Below are positions 1 to 7,900 of a DNA stretch of 64,000 bases, one piece after another. The first letter of the stretch is position 1; each line of letters opens with the position of its first letter. Under the pieces are notes generated by a model. It saw only the letters and a list, made by a program, of their open reading frames with translations, was not told the origin of the DNA and made no database searches. Position numbers and translations under genes: made by a program. Source of the stretch: JANMCE01 sp963791625 (lineage in GTDB: Bacteria > Actinomycetota > Acidimicrobiia > Acidimicrobiales > Ilumatobacteraceae); the NCBI GenBank assembly GCA_963791625.1, contig CAWBTA010000006.1:1364001-1428000 (forward strand), read 5' to 3'.

Positions 1-137
1 TAGGCCTGCGCGTAGAGGCCAATCCCCTGGTACCCCGTTGCTGCCGCAGCACGCACGCGTGCGTCGAAGTCATCGAAACGGGGTCGACTGAAATGGGACC
101 ACACCAGGTCCGGCCAACTGAGGTCGTGGGCGTTCAT
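1..137 (-). CDS. Sugar-phosphate isomerase/epimerase-like TIM-barrel protein, 5' part only
   Basis: Only the first 45 codons lie in the window; the gene continues past base 1. The N-terminus includes FDDFDARVRAAAATGYQGIGL, which resembles the first strand and helix of xylose-isomerase-like TIM barrels (sugar phosphate isomerase/epimerase family), where an early 'aGyqGiG' motif is usual. The ATG at 137 overlaps the TGA of the upstream Rieske gene by four bases (ATGA), so the two are very probably co-transcribed and translationally coupled. Family assignment rests on a short stretch and is moderate; the substrate cannot be named. Confidence 0.5.
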   Translation of the reverse strand, partial: MNAHDLSWPDLVWSHFSRPRFDDFDARVRAAAATGYQGIGLYAQA

Positions 138-1354
138 GGGAGATCCTGCCAACCGTCGAGCAGGTCGGGCACGCGCAGTTCAGGCGCGATGCGATCGGAG
201 CCGATCACCTTGTCGATCCAGGCGTGCACATGGCTGATGCGTCGCTCTTGATAGTTGATGACCTGACCTCCGTGGGCTGCGTATTCCATGGAGCGCTGAA
301 TAGGTTCGAGGTTGCGGTAGTCCTCCTCCATCACGAGATCGAATCGGTTAAGCCGCTTGTCCCACAGATCTCGGTGCGGGATGTCACCATCACCCCAGTC
401 GGGCACGAACCAGGTGATGTCGAGCCGCGTGCGATCGACGGCTTCGGGCCAGAACACCAGGAACGGAAACCCGCGTGCGTCGAGCGGTGCGATGAGGTTC
501 GGGAAGATGCCGTGGGCCGGTTGCAGGTTCGCTTGGAACACCGCTTCGGCCCCGTCGAAGATCGGCAGAATCTCGCGTCCGTCACCACGGGTACCGGGCA
601 ACACGGGCGACACCATCGATTGATGCCCGTTCGGGTACAGCGTTATGACCGTGCCTTTCGTGGAAAGAACCGGCGCAACGGTGGTTGGGTGCACGGTGCG
701 GGCGTGGTACACCTCAAGGAATGCCTCAGCCATGACTTTCCAGTTACAGCGGACATGGGCCGTCTTGACGTCGAGAATGCGGAGCTTTGGCACCGTGAGG
801 CACTGCAGCACATCGGGCAACGGTGCCAACCATTCGAGCAACGGTGCAGCATCGTGGTCGAGGTTCACAAAATGCCATCCGCCGAACGATTCGCAGCGTA
901 CCGATGGCAGGCAGCGCTCCTCCTTCAGGAGACCCAAGAAGTCCCGTTCGTCCGGAACCCGAATCAATGAGCCATGCAGGTCATAGCTCCAGCCGTGGAA
1001 CTGGCAGACAAAGAGCCGCGTCGAACCGACCTGGTCACGAGCGACCGGCGCACCGCGATGTCGACAGGCGTTGAAGAAGGCCCGTACCGTTCCATCGTCA
1101 CCCCTTGCGAGGATGATGGAGGCCCCGGCGATCTCGCACACCTTGTAGGAACCCGTCCCGGGCAACTCGCTGTCATGACCGGCGTACAGCCACGACTTCT
1201 TCCAGAGATGCTCGCGTTCGAGCGCGTAAAACTCGGGGTCGGTGTAGCGACCGAGCGGGAGGTCGGGCAGTTTCGGGAAGCCGTCGGGCGGAGCCGTTCG
1301 TGCGGCTTCGTACTCCGAACGCTCCTTGAAACGAGCCAGATATGCGCTGTCCAT
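134..1354 (-). CDS. Rieske aromatic-ring-hydroxylating-type dioxygenase, alpha subunit
   Basis: 406 aa, a normal length for a Rieske non-haem iron oxygenase alpha subunit. The [2Fe-2S] ligands are C97-x-H99 and C117-x2-H120. The catalytic domain carries E214-V-Y-H217-x4-H222, the usual mononuclear iron site. The family uses O2 and electrons from a separate reductase to hydroxylate or demethylate a substrate in the cytoplasm; no beta subunit, ferredoxin or reductase is adjacent, as is common in the single-component alpha3 class. It follows a VOC gene and a TetR gene on the same strand and overlaps the next gene by four bases. A short intergenic region upstream (1355-1400) carries a candidate promoter. 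Substrate unknown. Confidence 0.9.
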   Translation of the reverse strand: MDSAYLARFKERSEYEAARTAPPDGFPKLPDLPLGRYTDPEFYALEREHLWKKSWLYAGHDSELPGTGSYKVCEIAGASIILARGDDGTVRAFFNACRHRGAPVARDQVGSTRLFVCQFHGWSYDLHGSLIRVPDERDFLGLLKEERCLPSVRCESFGGWHFVNLDHDAAPLLEWLAPLPDVLQCLTVPKLRILDVKTAHVRCNWKVMAEAFLEVYHARTVHPTTVAPVLSTKGTVITLYPNGHQSMVSPVLPGTRGDGREILPIFDGAEAVFQANLQPAHGIFPNLIAPLDARGFPFLVFWPEAVDRTRLDITWFVPDWGDGDIPHRDLWDKRLNRFDLVMEEDYRNLEPIQRSMEYAAHGGQVINYQERRISHVHAWIDKVIGSDRIAPELRVPDLLDGWQDLP

Positions 1355-1370
1355 GGCTACCCCCCTGTCG

Positions 1371-1391
1371 ACTTACTTGAGACTGACTCTA
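1371..1391 (-). promoter_or_regulatory. Candidate promoter/operator of the Rieske gene
   Basis: In the gene direction the region contains TAGAGT (1386-1391), which fits an actinobacterial TANNNT -10 box 32 bases before the ATG. It is followed by AAGTAAGT (1371-1378). The bases around the -10 form an inverted repeat AGACT-N6-AGTCT (1380-1395). Similar elements occur before other genes of the first 26 kb. This is pattern recognition only. Confidence 0.35.
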
Positions 1392-1400
1392 GTCTGACAG

Positions 1401-1937
1401 CTACAGCTGGCGAACCGGGTCGTCACCCGTCCAACCGACGGCAGCGTCACGTACGAGAGCGTAGAACCGCTCTAAGCCATCGGATCGTTCGTAGAGCTCC
1501 ACCATGTGGCCGAGGGTGGCCCACGTGTCCATGAAGTGATAACGGGTGTTGGTCGAGCGGGCGCTCATGGCCAGCTCGAAGCCCAGCGACTCGAGGTGAG
1601 CGGTTGCCGCACCAAGATGAGGAACCACAAACGCCGTGTGGTGCAGTCCGGTCTCGTCCACGCCGTATCGCTCGCGCACGATGCTCGGAGCCGTGCCGTG
1701 GTCCTGCATGAGTTCGACCATGAGCGACCCCCATTGGCCGTACGCGGAGGAGTGGTCGAACGCCGCGGGCGTGCCGCGATAGACGACATCACGACCCTCG
1801 ATGTGGCGGCGGATGAAGAACGGACCCGCACCGAAGTCGGCGGCCCAGCGAGCCGCGGCGACATCGACATCGGGTACCGCATAGGCGATCTGCACCGGTG
1901 ACCCGAGCACCGGAAGATCGATCGTCACAAGCCACAT
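1401..1937 (-). CDS. VOC/glyoxalase-fold protein (methylmalonyl-CoA-epimerase-like)
   Basis: 178 aa with the two beta-alpha-beta-beta-beta modules of the vicinal oxygen chelate superfamily. Possible metal ligands are an early Q in 'SPVQIAYAVPD', the middle H in 'GLHHTAFVV' and a late E in 'GHMVELYE', as in Glyoxalase_4 / methylmalonyl-CoA epimerase-like proteins. It lies 46 bases upstream of the Rieske gene on the same strand, so a role in processing its product, for example an extradiol-type or isomerase step, is plausible but unproven. The start is uncertain: ATG at 1937 is used, and an in-frame GTG a few codons later is possible. Confidence 0.7.
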   Translation of the reverse strand: MWLVTIDLPVLGSPVQIAYAVPDVDVAAARWAADFGAGPFFIRRHIEGRDVVYRGTPAAFDHSSAYGQWGSLMVELMQDHGTAPSIVRERYGVDETGLHHTAFVVPHLGAATAHLESLGFELAMSARSTNTRYHFMDTWATLGHMVELYERSDGLERFYALVRDAAVGWTGDDPVRQL

Positions 1938-1991
1938 CGTAGGCGTGATAGTCGATCCATGGACGACCGGGGGCCCCGGTCGCGGGCAATG

Positions 1992-2588
1992 CTAAGGACC
2001 GACGATGCGCTCTACCAGATCGGCCACCACGGTTGGCAGCCCTCGTACACCGAGGCCTTTCACTGCTCGGTCTCTTCCGAGCGTCGCGACGGCGGATACT
2101 TCCAAAAGCGACACGAGCGCCGCGCCCATCACGCCGGCGTCGGCCGCAGCAAGTTTGGCGCGACCAGCCCGAGCGGCGTCGGCGAAGAGATCAGCGAGAT
2201 CAGCGCGCACCGTCTTGCGGTGCGCTTCCAGTGCCAGGTTCAGACCGGCCGAGTTGATGAAAAACACCGACGCCGATGTTTTCCTCTGGCGAACGTGTTC
2301 GAGCAGCATCGTCATGAGATCGGCGACGGGGATTGCATCGTCCACTCCCTGACGTGCGAGCTTCACCAGTTCGCTGCTGAACACCTGGGTGCCTTCGAGC
2401 AGGATCTGCTCCTTGCCGGCAAAGTGGTAATAAACGGCGGCGGGGGTCATGTCGGCAGCATCGGCGATATCTCCGACCGTCACATCGTCGAACGACACGC
2501 GGGCGAAGAGCTTCATGGCCGACTCGACGATGTGGGTTCGTCGAGAGGGCCGGTGGGCGGGACGGGTCGCCACAGTCACCTTGCTCAT
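1992..2588 (-). CDS. TetR-family transcriptional regulator
   Basis: 198 aa from the ATG at 2588; the open frame runs further upstream, but that would cross the promoter and start of the divergent regulator. The N-terminal helix-turn-helix reads 'VGDIADAADMTPAAVYYHFAGKE', the classic TetR signature, preceded by a basic 'RPSRRTHIVESA' arm. The C-terminal ligand pocket is unassigned. It is transcribed away from a second TetR gene whose HTH is very similar, and it heads a same-strand group with the VOC and Rieske genes, which it may control. Confidence 0.9.
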   Translation of the reverse strand: MSKVTVATRPAHRPSRRTHIVESAMKLFARVSFDDVTVGDIADAADMTPAAVYYHFAGKEQILLEGTQVFSSELVKLARQGVDDAIPVADLMTMLLEHVRQRKTSASVFFINSAGLNLALEAHRKTVRADLADLFADAARAGRAKLAAADAGVMGAALVSLLEVSAVATLGRDRAVKGLGVRGLPTVVADLVERIVGP

Positions 2589-2657
2589 TGCCGCCACGTT
2601 GCGATCATCGGGGCACACAGTACGACACAACGGGGCGCAACCGGGCAGTATGGGGAC

Positions 2658-3266
2658 ATGTTGACCAAGACTCCGGCTCACCGGCCCTCCCGTCGGGACG
2701 AGATTGTCGACGCTGCCATCATGGTCTTCAGTCAGCGGGGCTTTGTTGATACCTCCATCGGCGATGTCGCCGAGGCCGCCGAGGTTGCGGTCACCGCGGT
2801 GTACTACCACTTTGCCGGTAAGGAGGATCTCTACGGTGCCGCCATCGGGAGAGTGCTGTCCGCCGTGGACGACGTGGTTGCCTCAGTGCGCGCCGACGAT
2901 GCCCCCGCCGATAGCGACACCTTGCACCGGGTGATCGATGCCGTTTGGGAGTGGGTTGACGAGAACCCCGGCCCGGCCACGCTGATGCACCTTCACACAC
3001 CCGCCGCAACGCGTCAGGCGGCCCAACTGCGACGCGAGTTTGACGAACTCCATGTACGTCGAGCCTTCGCCTATCTCGATGAGGGGGCCGACGACCCGTC
3101 GGCCCATCGACTGGCCGTTGCCACGCTGGCCATTCGGACCCTGGTTGACATGCTGATCGCTATTCACCCGATGCGAATGCCCGGCGGACCGTTGAGCGAT
3201 TGCTCGCCGACCGCGGTACGCAAGGCCGTGCAGTCAATGGCCACCCGCCTCGTGCTGACCCTGTAG
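2658..3266 (+). CDS. TetR-family transcriptional regulator (divergent partner)
   Basis: 202 aa from the ATG at 2658, preceded by a GGGGA-type ribosome site. The HTH 'IGDVAEAAEVAVTAVYYHFAGKEDLY' and the arm 'AHRPSRRDEIVDAAI' closely resemble those of the divergent TetR at 1992-2588, while the C-terminal domains differ, pointing to an old duplication with changed ligand. The start codons of the two regulators are only 69 bases apart, so they must share a control region. It ends head-on with the LLM gene (end at 3267). Confidence 0.9.
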   Translation: MLTKTPAHRPSRRDEIVDAAIMVFSQRGFVDTSIGDVAEAAEVAVTAVYYHFAGKEDLYGAAIGRVLSAVDDVVASVRADDAPADSDTLHRVIDAVWEWVDENPGPATLMHLHTPAATRQAAQLRREFDELHVRRAFAYLDEGADDPSAHRLAVATLAIRTLVDMLIAIHPMRMPGGPLSDCSPTAVRKAVQSMATRLVLTL

Positions 3267-4235
3267 CTACGTACCCGACAGACGGGCCACCACCGGTGCC
3301 ATGTCCTCGGCGTTGCGTTGGGCCACGGTGATATAGCTGATGCCGCTGCGCTCGCGCCGCTCGCGCAACGTGTCGCAGATGGTCTCGACGCTGCCAATCA
3401 GCGCATGCGGATGGGACAGAATCGCCGCGCCCTCCACACTAAATCGTGAGCCGATTGCTTCCGCCGCCGACTGGGGCTCGTTGGTAACCGACACGAAGTA
3501 CGCCCCGATCTCCAGCTCAAGCTCGGCAAAGCGATCTCCGGCACCGTCACGAATCCACTGAAGCTTTTCCTGCGTCTTTGCGTCGGTGGCACTGGCGACG
3601 CTGTTGGCGCCGAGCTTGCCGGCCGAGTTGTCAAAGTTGAGACTGACGATGTCGGCCAGTTGCCCGGCCAGACCCAGCACCTTCGGTGACCCGCCGCCGA
3701 TCATGATCGGCACGTGCTCCTGCACCGGCTTGGGTGTGCCCGCAAACCCGGAGGCATGCACGTACTGCCCGTCGATGTTCAGCTGCTCACCGGCCCAATG
3801 AGCCCGCAGCAGTCCGACCGTTTCGGCCAGACGAGCGATGCGAACGCCGGGGCGATCCATCGGGATACCGAGACCGTCGTATTCGGCCTGCACCCAGCCG
3901 GCGCCGATGGCTGCTTCCAACCGACCTCCCGACAAGAAGTCGACTGTTGCCAGTTCCTTGGCGAGGACAACGGGATGGTGGTAGTCCACGCAGAACACTC
4001 TGCACCCGACCCGTAGCGTTGTCGTCACCGCGGCGGCCATCATCATCGCCGAGATCGGAGCGACGTCGACGGGGCGGTGTCCGCTGGTGTTCACAATCTC
4101 GCCCGGTCCGAAATGATGGTCGGTGGTGAAGAGTGTGCTGTATCCCAATGCCTCCGCCCGTCGGGCGGTGTCGGTCCATGACGCCGCCGAGGCCGCTTCA
4201 AAGGCCTGCAATGCAAACCGAAACGGACGACTCAC
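3267..4235 (-). CDS. LLM-class F420-dependent oxidoreductase (MSMEG_2516-type)
   Basis: 322 aa from GTG at 4235, chosen because it overlaps the stop of the upstream SnoaL-like gene by four bases (GTGA); an ATG further upstream would overlap that gene by 64 bases. The sequence has the luciferase-like TIM barrel: 'FRFALQAFEAASAASW' at the start, 'TTDHHFGPG', 'VFCVDYHHPVVLAKELATVD', 'GRLEAAIGAGW' and 'VPIMIGGGSPKVL'. It resembles the actinobacterial F420-dependent LLM subgroup (TIGR03621-like). It probably carries out a hydride transfer in the pathway encoded by the upstream SDR. Substrate unknown. Confidence 0.8.
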   Translation of the reverse strand: MSRPFRFALQAFEAASAASWTDTARRAEALGYSTLFTTDHHFGPGEIVNTSGHRPVDVAPISAMMMAAAVTTTLRVGCRVFCVDYHHPVVLAKELATVDFLSGGRLEAAIGAGWVQAEYDGLGIPMDRPGVRIARLAETVGLLRAHWAGEQLNIDGQYVHASGFAGTPKPVQEHVPIMIGGGSPKVLGLAGQLADIVSLNFDNSAGKLGANSVASATDAKTQEKLQWIRDGAGDRFAELELEIGAYFVSVTNEPQSAAEAIGSRFSVEGAAILSHPHALIGSVETICDTLRERRERSGISYITVAQRNAEDMAPVVARLSGT

Positions 4236-4651
4236 GACGCGCGCCGTCGGGTCTCTTTCCAGCCGGTCCGTTGACGGCGTTCGATGATCTTCCAACCGTC
4301 GGGCGTTCGCTGCAGCCGATCCCGGTACTCACCGACATTGGTTCGCACCTGATCGGCATCATCCTTCGGCACCGCGTGCGCAATGAAGTACGTGACGGTG
4401 TCGGCACTATCGCCCTGGAGTTTCATGTCGACGACCGACACCATGTGCTGATGCCACGCCGTGCTCGCCGTGTGCTTTTGCAGAAACGCCACGGCCTCGG
4501 CACCACCGTGAAACACCGGGTAACCGCCGTACTCAATGACTGCGTCATCGCTGAACACGCTGCCGACACCCTCGAAGTCGAACAGATCGATACAACGCGC
4601 GTAACGACACAACGTGTCCGTGATCGCCCAGCGATCGTCGCTTGCGCTCAT
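4232..4651 (-). CDS. SnoaL-like / NTF2-fold protein
   Basis: 139 aa with the SnoaL_4 pattern: an N-terminal 'ITDTLCRYARCIDLFDFEGVGSVF' helix pair, a middle histidine region 'WHQHMVSVVDM' and a C-terminal 'GWKIIERR' strand. This cone-shaped fold is used by hydratases, isomerases and ring-hydroxylating-dioxygenase beta subunits, so a small-molecule catalytic or binding role in the cytoplasm is likely. It overlaps the SDR upstream (ATGA) and the LLM gene downstream (GTGA) by four bases each, forming a coupled three-gene set. Exact reaction unknown. Confidence 0.75.
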   Translation of the reverse strand: MSASDDRWAITDTLCRYARCIDLFDFEGVGSVFSDDAVIEYGGYPVFHGGAEAVAFLQKHTASTAWHQHMVSVVDMKLQGDSADTVTYFIAHAVPKDDADQVRTNVGEYRDRLQRTPDGWKIIERRQRTGWKETRRRAS

Positions 4652-5421
4652 CGGGCCAGGTATCCCGCGTCAACAGCCAACGCGTGGCCGAGAATGAACG
4701 ACGAATCGTCCGAACATAACCAGAGCGCGGCGCTGGCGATCTCGTCCGGTGTGCCGAAACGGCCGAGCAGACTCAATCGATCAATAACGTCAGCCTCTAC
4801 TCGCCCACGACGCTCCATCGCTCCCCGCAACATCGGCGTGTCGATGCTGCCCGGGCAGATCGCGTTCACACGAATGTTGTGCTTGGCATAATCGATGGCG
4901 GCCGAGCGGGTCAGGCCGAGCACCGCATGTTTCGATGCCGTGTACGCCGGCTGGTTCGGCTGCGGTCGTAAGGCGTTGGTGGACGCGATGTTCACGATCT
5001 TGCCCCCACCGCCCGCGAGCATCGCGATGATTTCATGTTTCATGCTGAGGAACGCCCCACGCACATTGATGTTCTGCATTCGGTCGAACGACACGGCGTC
5101 ACACTCATGCAGCGGCACCGTTTCGTTCTCGATCGCGGCAGCGTTCACGGCGCAGTGCAGGCCCCCGTACTTCGAGGTGGCCACGGCAACCGCAGCCGCC
5201 AGTGAGGCTTCGTCACTGATGTCGCAGTGCACGAACGTGGCGGTGCCGCCTGCGGCTGCAATCTGTGCAACGGTCTCGGCACCACGAACGTCATCAACAT
5301 CAGCGCAGACAACCGAGGCACCGGCGGCAGCGAAAGCCAGAGAGATGGCGCGACCCATGCCGCCACTGGCGCCCGTGACAAAGGCAACCTCTCCGGCAAA
5401 TGATGGGGTGAACGAGCCCAT
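4648..5421 (-). CDS. Short-chain dehydrogenase/reductase (SDR)
   Basis: 257 aa classical SDR. The cofactor motif TGASGGMG is near residue 17, followed by an aspartate in 'VCADVDD' that favours NAD(H). The structural motif is 'VNAAA' in place of NNAG, then catalytic Ser in 'NIASTN' and YTASK. It ends 'ALAVDAGYLAR', typical of the family. It is the first gene of a coupled set with the SnoaL-like and LLM genes and is preceded by 16 bases after the next SDR. It presumably oxidises a secondary alcohol in the local catabolic route. Confidence 0.9.
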   Translation of the reverse strand: MGSFTPSFAGEVAFVTGASGGMGRAISLAFAAAGASVVCADVDDVRGAETVAQIAAAGGTATFVHCDISDEASLAAAVAVATSKYGGLHCAVNAAAIENETVPLHECDAVSFDRMQNINVRGAFLSMKHEIIAMLAGGGGKIVNIASTNALRPQPNQPAYTASKHAVLGLTRSAAIDYAKHNIRVNAICPGSIDTPMLRGAMERRGRVEADVIDRLSLLGRFGTPDEIASAALWLCSDDSSFILGHALAVDAGYLAR

Positions 5422-5437
5422 TGAACGTCCTTTCGGG

Positions 5438-6250
5438 TTAGACGAGCGAGCCGGCGTCGACCGCGACGACCGAACCGGTCATATAGATGGCGAGGTCGCT
5501 GCAGCAGAACACCACAACGCGAGCAATGTCGTCGGGTACGCCGAGGCGCCCGAGCGGATTGGCGGAGAGGCGGGCATCGATGTCCAGTCCAGACGCCCGG
5601 AGTGGATCCAACTCATCACGGACGCCGGGCGTGTCGATCACGGTGGGAGCGACGGCGAGGACGCGGATGTTGCGGGGTCCGAACTCAAGTGCGAGGGCCT
5701 TCGTGAGCCCGACGACGGCGTGTTTCGACGCAACGTACACGCTAATGCCAAGGCTGGCTTTTAGGCCGGCCGTGGACGCCATGTTGATGATGACGCCGCC
5801 ATCGGCCATCCGCCGTGCGGCCTCACGGGCCCCGGCGAAGGTGCCCCGGGTGTTCACAACCAGCATGCGGTCAATGAAGTCGTCGCTGACATCGAGCACC
5901 GGTCCGGTCGTGGGAAAGATGCCGGCGTTGTTGACCCAGATGTCGAGCGACCCGAACTCGAGGACGGCGCTGTCTGCTGCGGCGGCCAACGAGGCGGTGT
6001 TGGTCACGTCGAGCGCCACGGCTTTCACCCGCCCGTTCCCCACCGCGGCCGCAAGCGTCGCGACTCCGGCGAGGTCGACGTCGCCGGCGACGACCGAAGC
6101 GCCGGCCTCGACCAACCGCCGTACGATCTGCGCCCCAAGTCCACGGGCCGCGCCCGTGACGACCGCCACCCGGCCCTTCAGCGAAAACAGATCGACGAGT
6201 GAGCGGTCGCTGACCTCGGCGATGGCCACCTCAGTAGGGCATCGTTCCAC
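5438..6250 (-). CDS. Short-chain dehydrogenase/reductase (SDR)
   Basis: 270 aa if the ATG at 6250 is used, which overlaps the upstream SDR by 20 bases; a GTG at 6229 immediately after that gene's TGA gives 263 aa and is at least as likely. Motifs are TGAARGLG, 'GDVD' (NAD preference), NNAG, 'NMASTAG' and YVASK, ending 'VAVDAGSLV'. Sequence is closest to generic 3-oxoacyl-ACP-reductase-like SDRs of actinobacteria. It lies in a run of four same-strand SDR genes, so the enzymes may act on successive or stereoisomeric intermediates. Confidence 0.88.
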   Translation of the reverse strand: MERCPTEVAIAEVSDRSLVDLFSLKGRVAVVTGAARGLGAQIVRRLVEAGASVVAGDVDLAGVATLAAAVGNGRVKAVALDVTNTASLAAAADSAVLEFGSLDIWVNNAGIFPTTGPVLDVSDDFIDRMLVVNTRGTFAGAREAARRMADGGVIINMASTAGLKASLGISVYVASKHAVVGLTKALALEFGPRNIRVLAVAPTVIDTPGVRDELDPLRASGLDIDARLSANPLGRLGVPDDIARVVVFCCSDLAIYMTGSVVAVDAGSLV

Positions 6251-7013
6251 CGTCGACGGGAAACATGCAGCCGGTGATGTTGCGGGCCGCGTCGCTGGCC
6301 AGCATCACGGCGACCGCCGCCACCTGTTCGACGGTGTTGCACTTCTTGATGGCCGACTCCTTGGTAAAGAGGTCGAGCATGGCCTGATAGCTCTCCAGCC
6401 CCATGGCCACGGCCGAGTCAGGTCCTGTCGTACGCACGATGTCGGTCTCGATGAGACCGGGCAGGATGGAGTTGATGGTGATGCCGGTGGTGCCGACCTC
6501 TCGCGCCGCGGCCTTTACCAGGCCGTTGACGGCATGCTTGGTGGCGGCATACCCGGGGATGCCGGGCTTGCCGAGCTTGCCCTCCACCGATGACGTCACG
6601 AGAATGCGACCCGTGTCACGGGGCATCATGTGCTGCAGCGCCTTACGCATTCCCCAGAACACGTGGTTCAGGTTCCAGTCGATCTCAAGATTCCACTCTT
6701 CGTCGGTCATCATGAACACCGGCGCCGTGTTGAGCACGCCGCCGCTGTTGAGACACATGATATCGAGCTGGCCGAAACGCTCGACGGTGAAATCGATCAG
6801 GCCTTCCACCGTGGACTGCTTAGCCGCGTCACCCGCATAAAACGCGGTGCGCTCGGTTGAACCCATTTCTTCCAGCGCTGCTTTACCCTTGACCTCATCA
6901 CGACCGTTGATGACGACACTGGCCCCTTCGGCCAGGAACGCATCGGCCATTGCCCGTCCGATGGACCGAGTGCCTCCGGTGATGGCGGCGACTTTTCCGT
7001 CTAGCTTGCCCAT
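6231..7013 (-). CDS. SDR family oxidoreductase, tandem paralogue
   Basis: 260 aa. Motifs are TGGTRSIG, 'VVINGRDEVKG' (basic residue after the second strand, suggesting NADP), a degenerate 'LNSGG' where NNAG is expected, 'VTSSVEGKLGKPG' and YAATK. It is clearly a tandem duplicate of the next SDR (7039-7818), sharing the 'DGKVAAITGGTR' start, 'SSVEGK.GKPG', the insertion with 'ESAI' near residue 220 and the 'DGG..PY' C-terminus. The altered NNAG motif may mean relaxed or altered cofactor geometry. Confidence 0.9.
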   Translation of the reverse strand: MGKLDGKVAAITGGTRSIGRAMADAFLAEGASVVINGRDEVKGKAALEEMGSTERTAFYAGDAAKQSTVEGLIDFTVERFGQLDIMCLNSGGVLNTAPVFMMTDEEWNLEIDWNLNHVFWGMRKALQHMMPRDTGRILVTSSVEGKLGKPGIPGYAATKHAVNGLVKAAAREVGTTGITINSILPGLIETDIVRTTGPDSAVAMGLESYQAMLDLFTKESAIKKCNTVEQVAAVAVMLASDAARNITGCMFPVDGGTMPY

Positions 7014-7038
7014 GACTTCCTTCCCCTGGTCTGTTCGT

Positions 7039-7818
7039 TCAGTACGGCGCAGAGCCGCCGTCGATGGAAATCAACGAGCCGGTGATGCCGGCCCCGGCCT
7101 CGGAGGCCAGGAGCGTTGCGATGAGTGCGACATCCTCCACCTCATTGAGACGTTGGATGGCTGACTCGCTGGCGAACCAGGCGAGCAGGTCTTCGTACTT
7201 CATACCCATCGACTCGGCCGCCTTGCCGCCTTCGTCTTTCATCATGTCGGTCTCGATGGCGCCGGGACACAGCGCGTTGACGGTGATGCCGAGCGTGCCG
7301 ACCTCGTGGGCCAGCGCTTTGGTGAGTCCGTTGACGGCGTGCTTGGCGGTGACATAGGTGGAAATGCCCGGTTTACCGACCTTGCCTTCCACCGAGGAAA
7401 TGTTCATAATCCGGCCCCACTTCTGGGGGATCATGTGGGCAAGCGCTCGGCGGCTGCACCAGAACGTGCTCCACAGGTTGACCGTGAGCGCAAACTCCAT
7501 CGCTTCATCGGTGAGATCGGCAACCGGCGCGTTGTTCACCGAGCCGCCCGCGTTGTTGACCAGGATGTCGAGGCGGCCGTATCGGGCAACGGTGGCGTCG
7601 ATGAGACCTTCGCAGTCCTCCTTGATGCAGGCGTCGCCCGCAACGAAATGGACGCGATCACCGGCGGCCATTTCGTCAAGCGCTCGCTGGCCTTTGGCAA
7701 CGTCCCGGCCGTTGATGACAACGGACGCGCCGTCTCGTACGAACGCCTCCGCGATCGCTCGGCCGATACCGCGCGTGCCTCCCGTGATGACCGCGACGCG
7801 GCCGTCTAGCTCACCCAT
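7039..7818 (-). CDS. SDR family oxidoreductase, tandem paralogue
   Basis: 259 aa, with TGGTRGIG, 'VVINGRDVAKG', intact NNAG, 'NISSVEGKVGKPG', YVTAK and the ending 'SIDGGSAPY'. It is the conserved member of the pair with 6231-7013. It is the first gene of the long minus-strand SDR/LLM group and faces the acyl-CoA ligase gene (7901, plus strand) across an 82-base divergent region. The family usually oxidises or reduces hydroxyl/keto groups using NAD(P)H in the cytoplasm. Confidence 0.92.
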   Translation of the reverse strand: MGELDGRVAVITGGTRGIGRAIAEAFVRDGASVVINGRDVAKGQRALDEMAAGDRVHFVAGDACIKEDCEGLIDATVARYGRLDILVNNAGGSVNNAPVADLTDEAMEFALTVNLWSTFWCSRRALAHMIPQKWGRIMNISSVEGKVGKPGISTYVTAKHAVNGLTKALAHEVGTLGITVNALCPGAIETDMMKDEGGKAAESMGMKYEDLLAWFASESAIQRLNEVEDVALIATLLASEAGAGITGSLISIDGGSAPY

Positions 7819-7882
7819 TCGTCAACCCCCTTCGTGGCCGACCCCCGGTCAGCACGCTGCGAACAAAGTGTAGCCGATGTTG

Positions 7883-7893
7883 AGTAAGTAAGG
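7883..7893. promoter_or_regulatory. AGTAAGTA motif in the SDR/acyl-CoA ligase divergent promoter
   Basis: The 82-base region between the divergent starts at 7818 and 7901 contains AGTAAGTA (7883-7890), the same core seen upstream of the Rieske gene and twice near 14.64-14.70 kb. The following AAGG (7890-7893), 7 bases before the GTG at 7901, could serve as the ligase's ribosome site. A shared repressor site is possible but unproven. Confidence 0.3.
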
Positions 7894-7900
7894 TCTAGCC

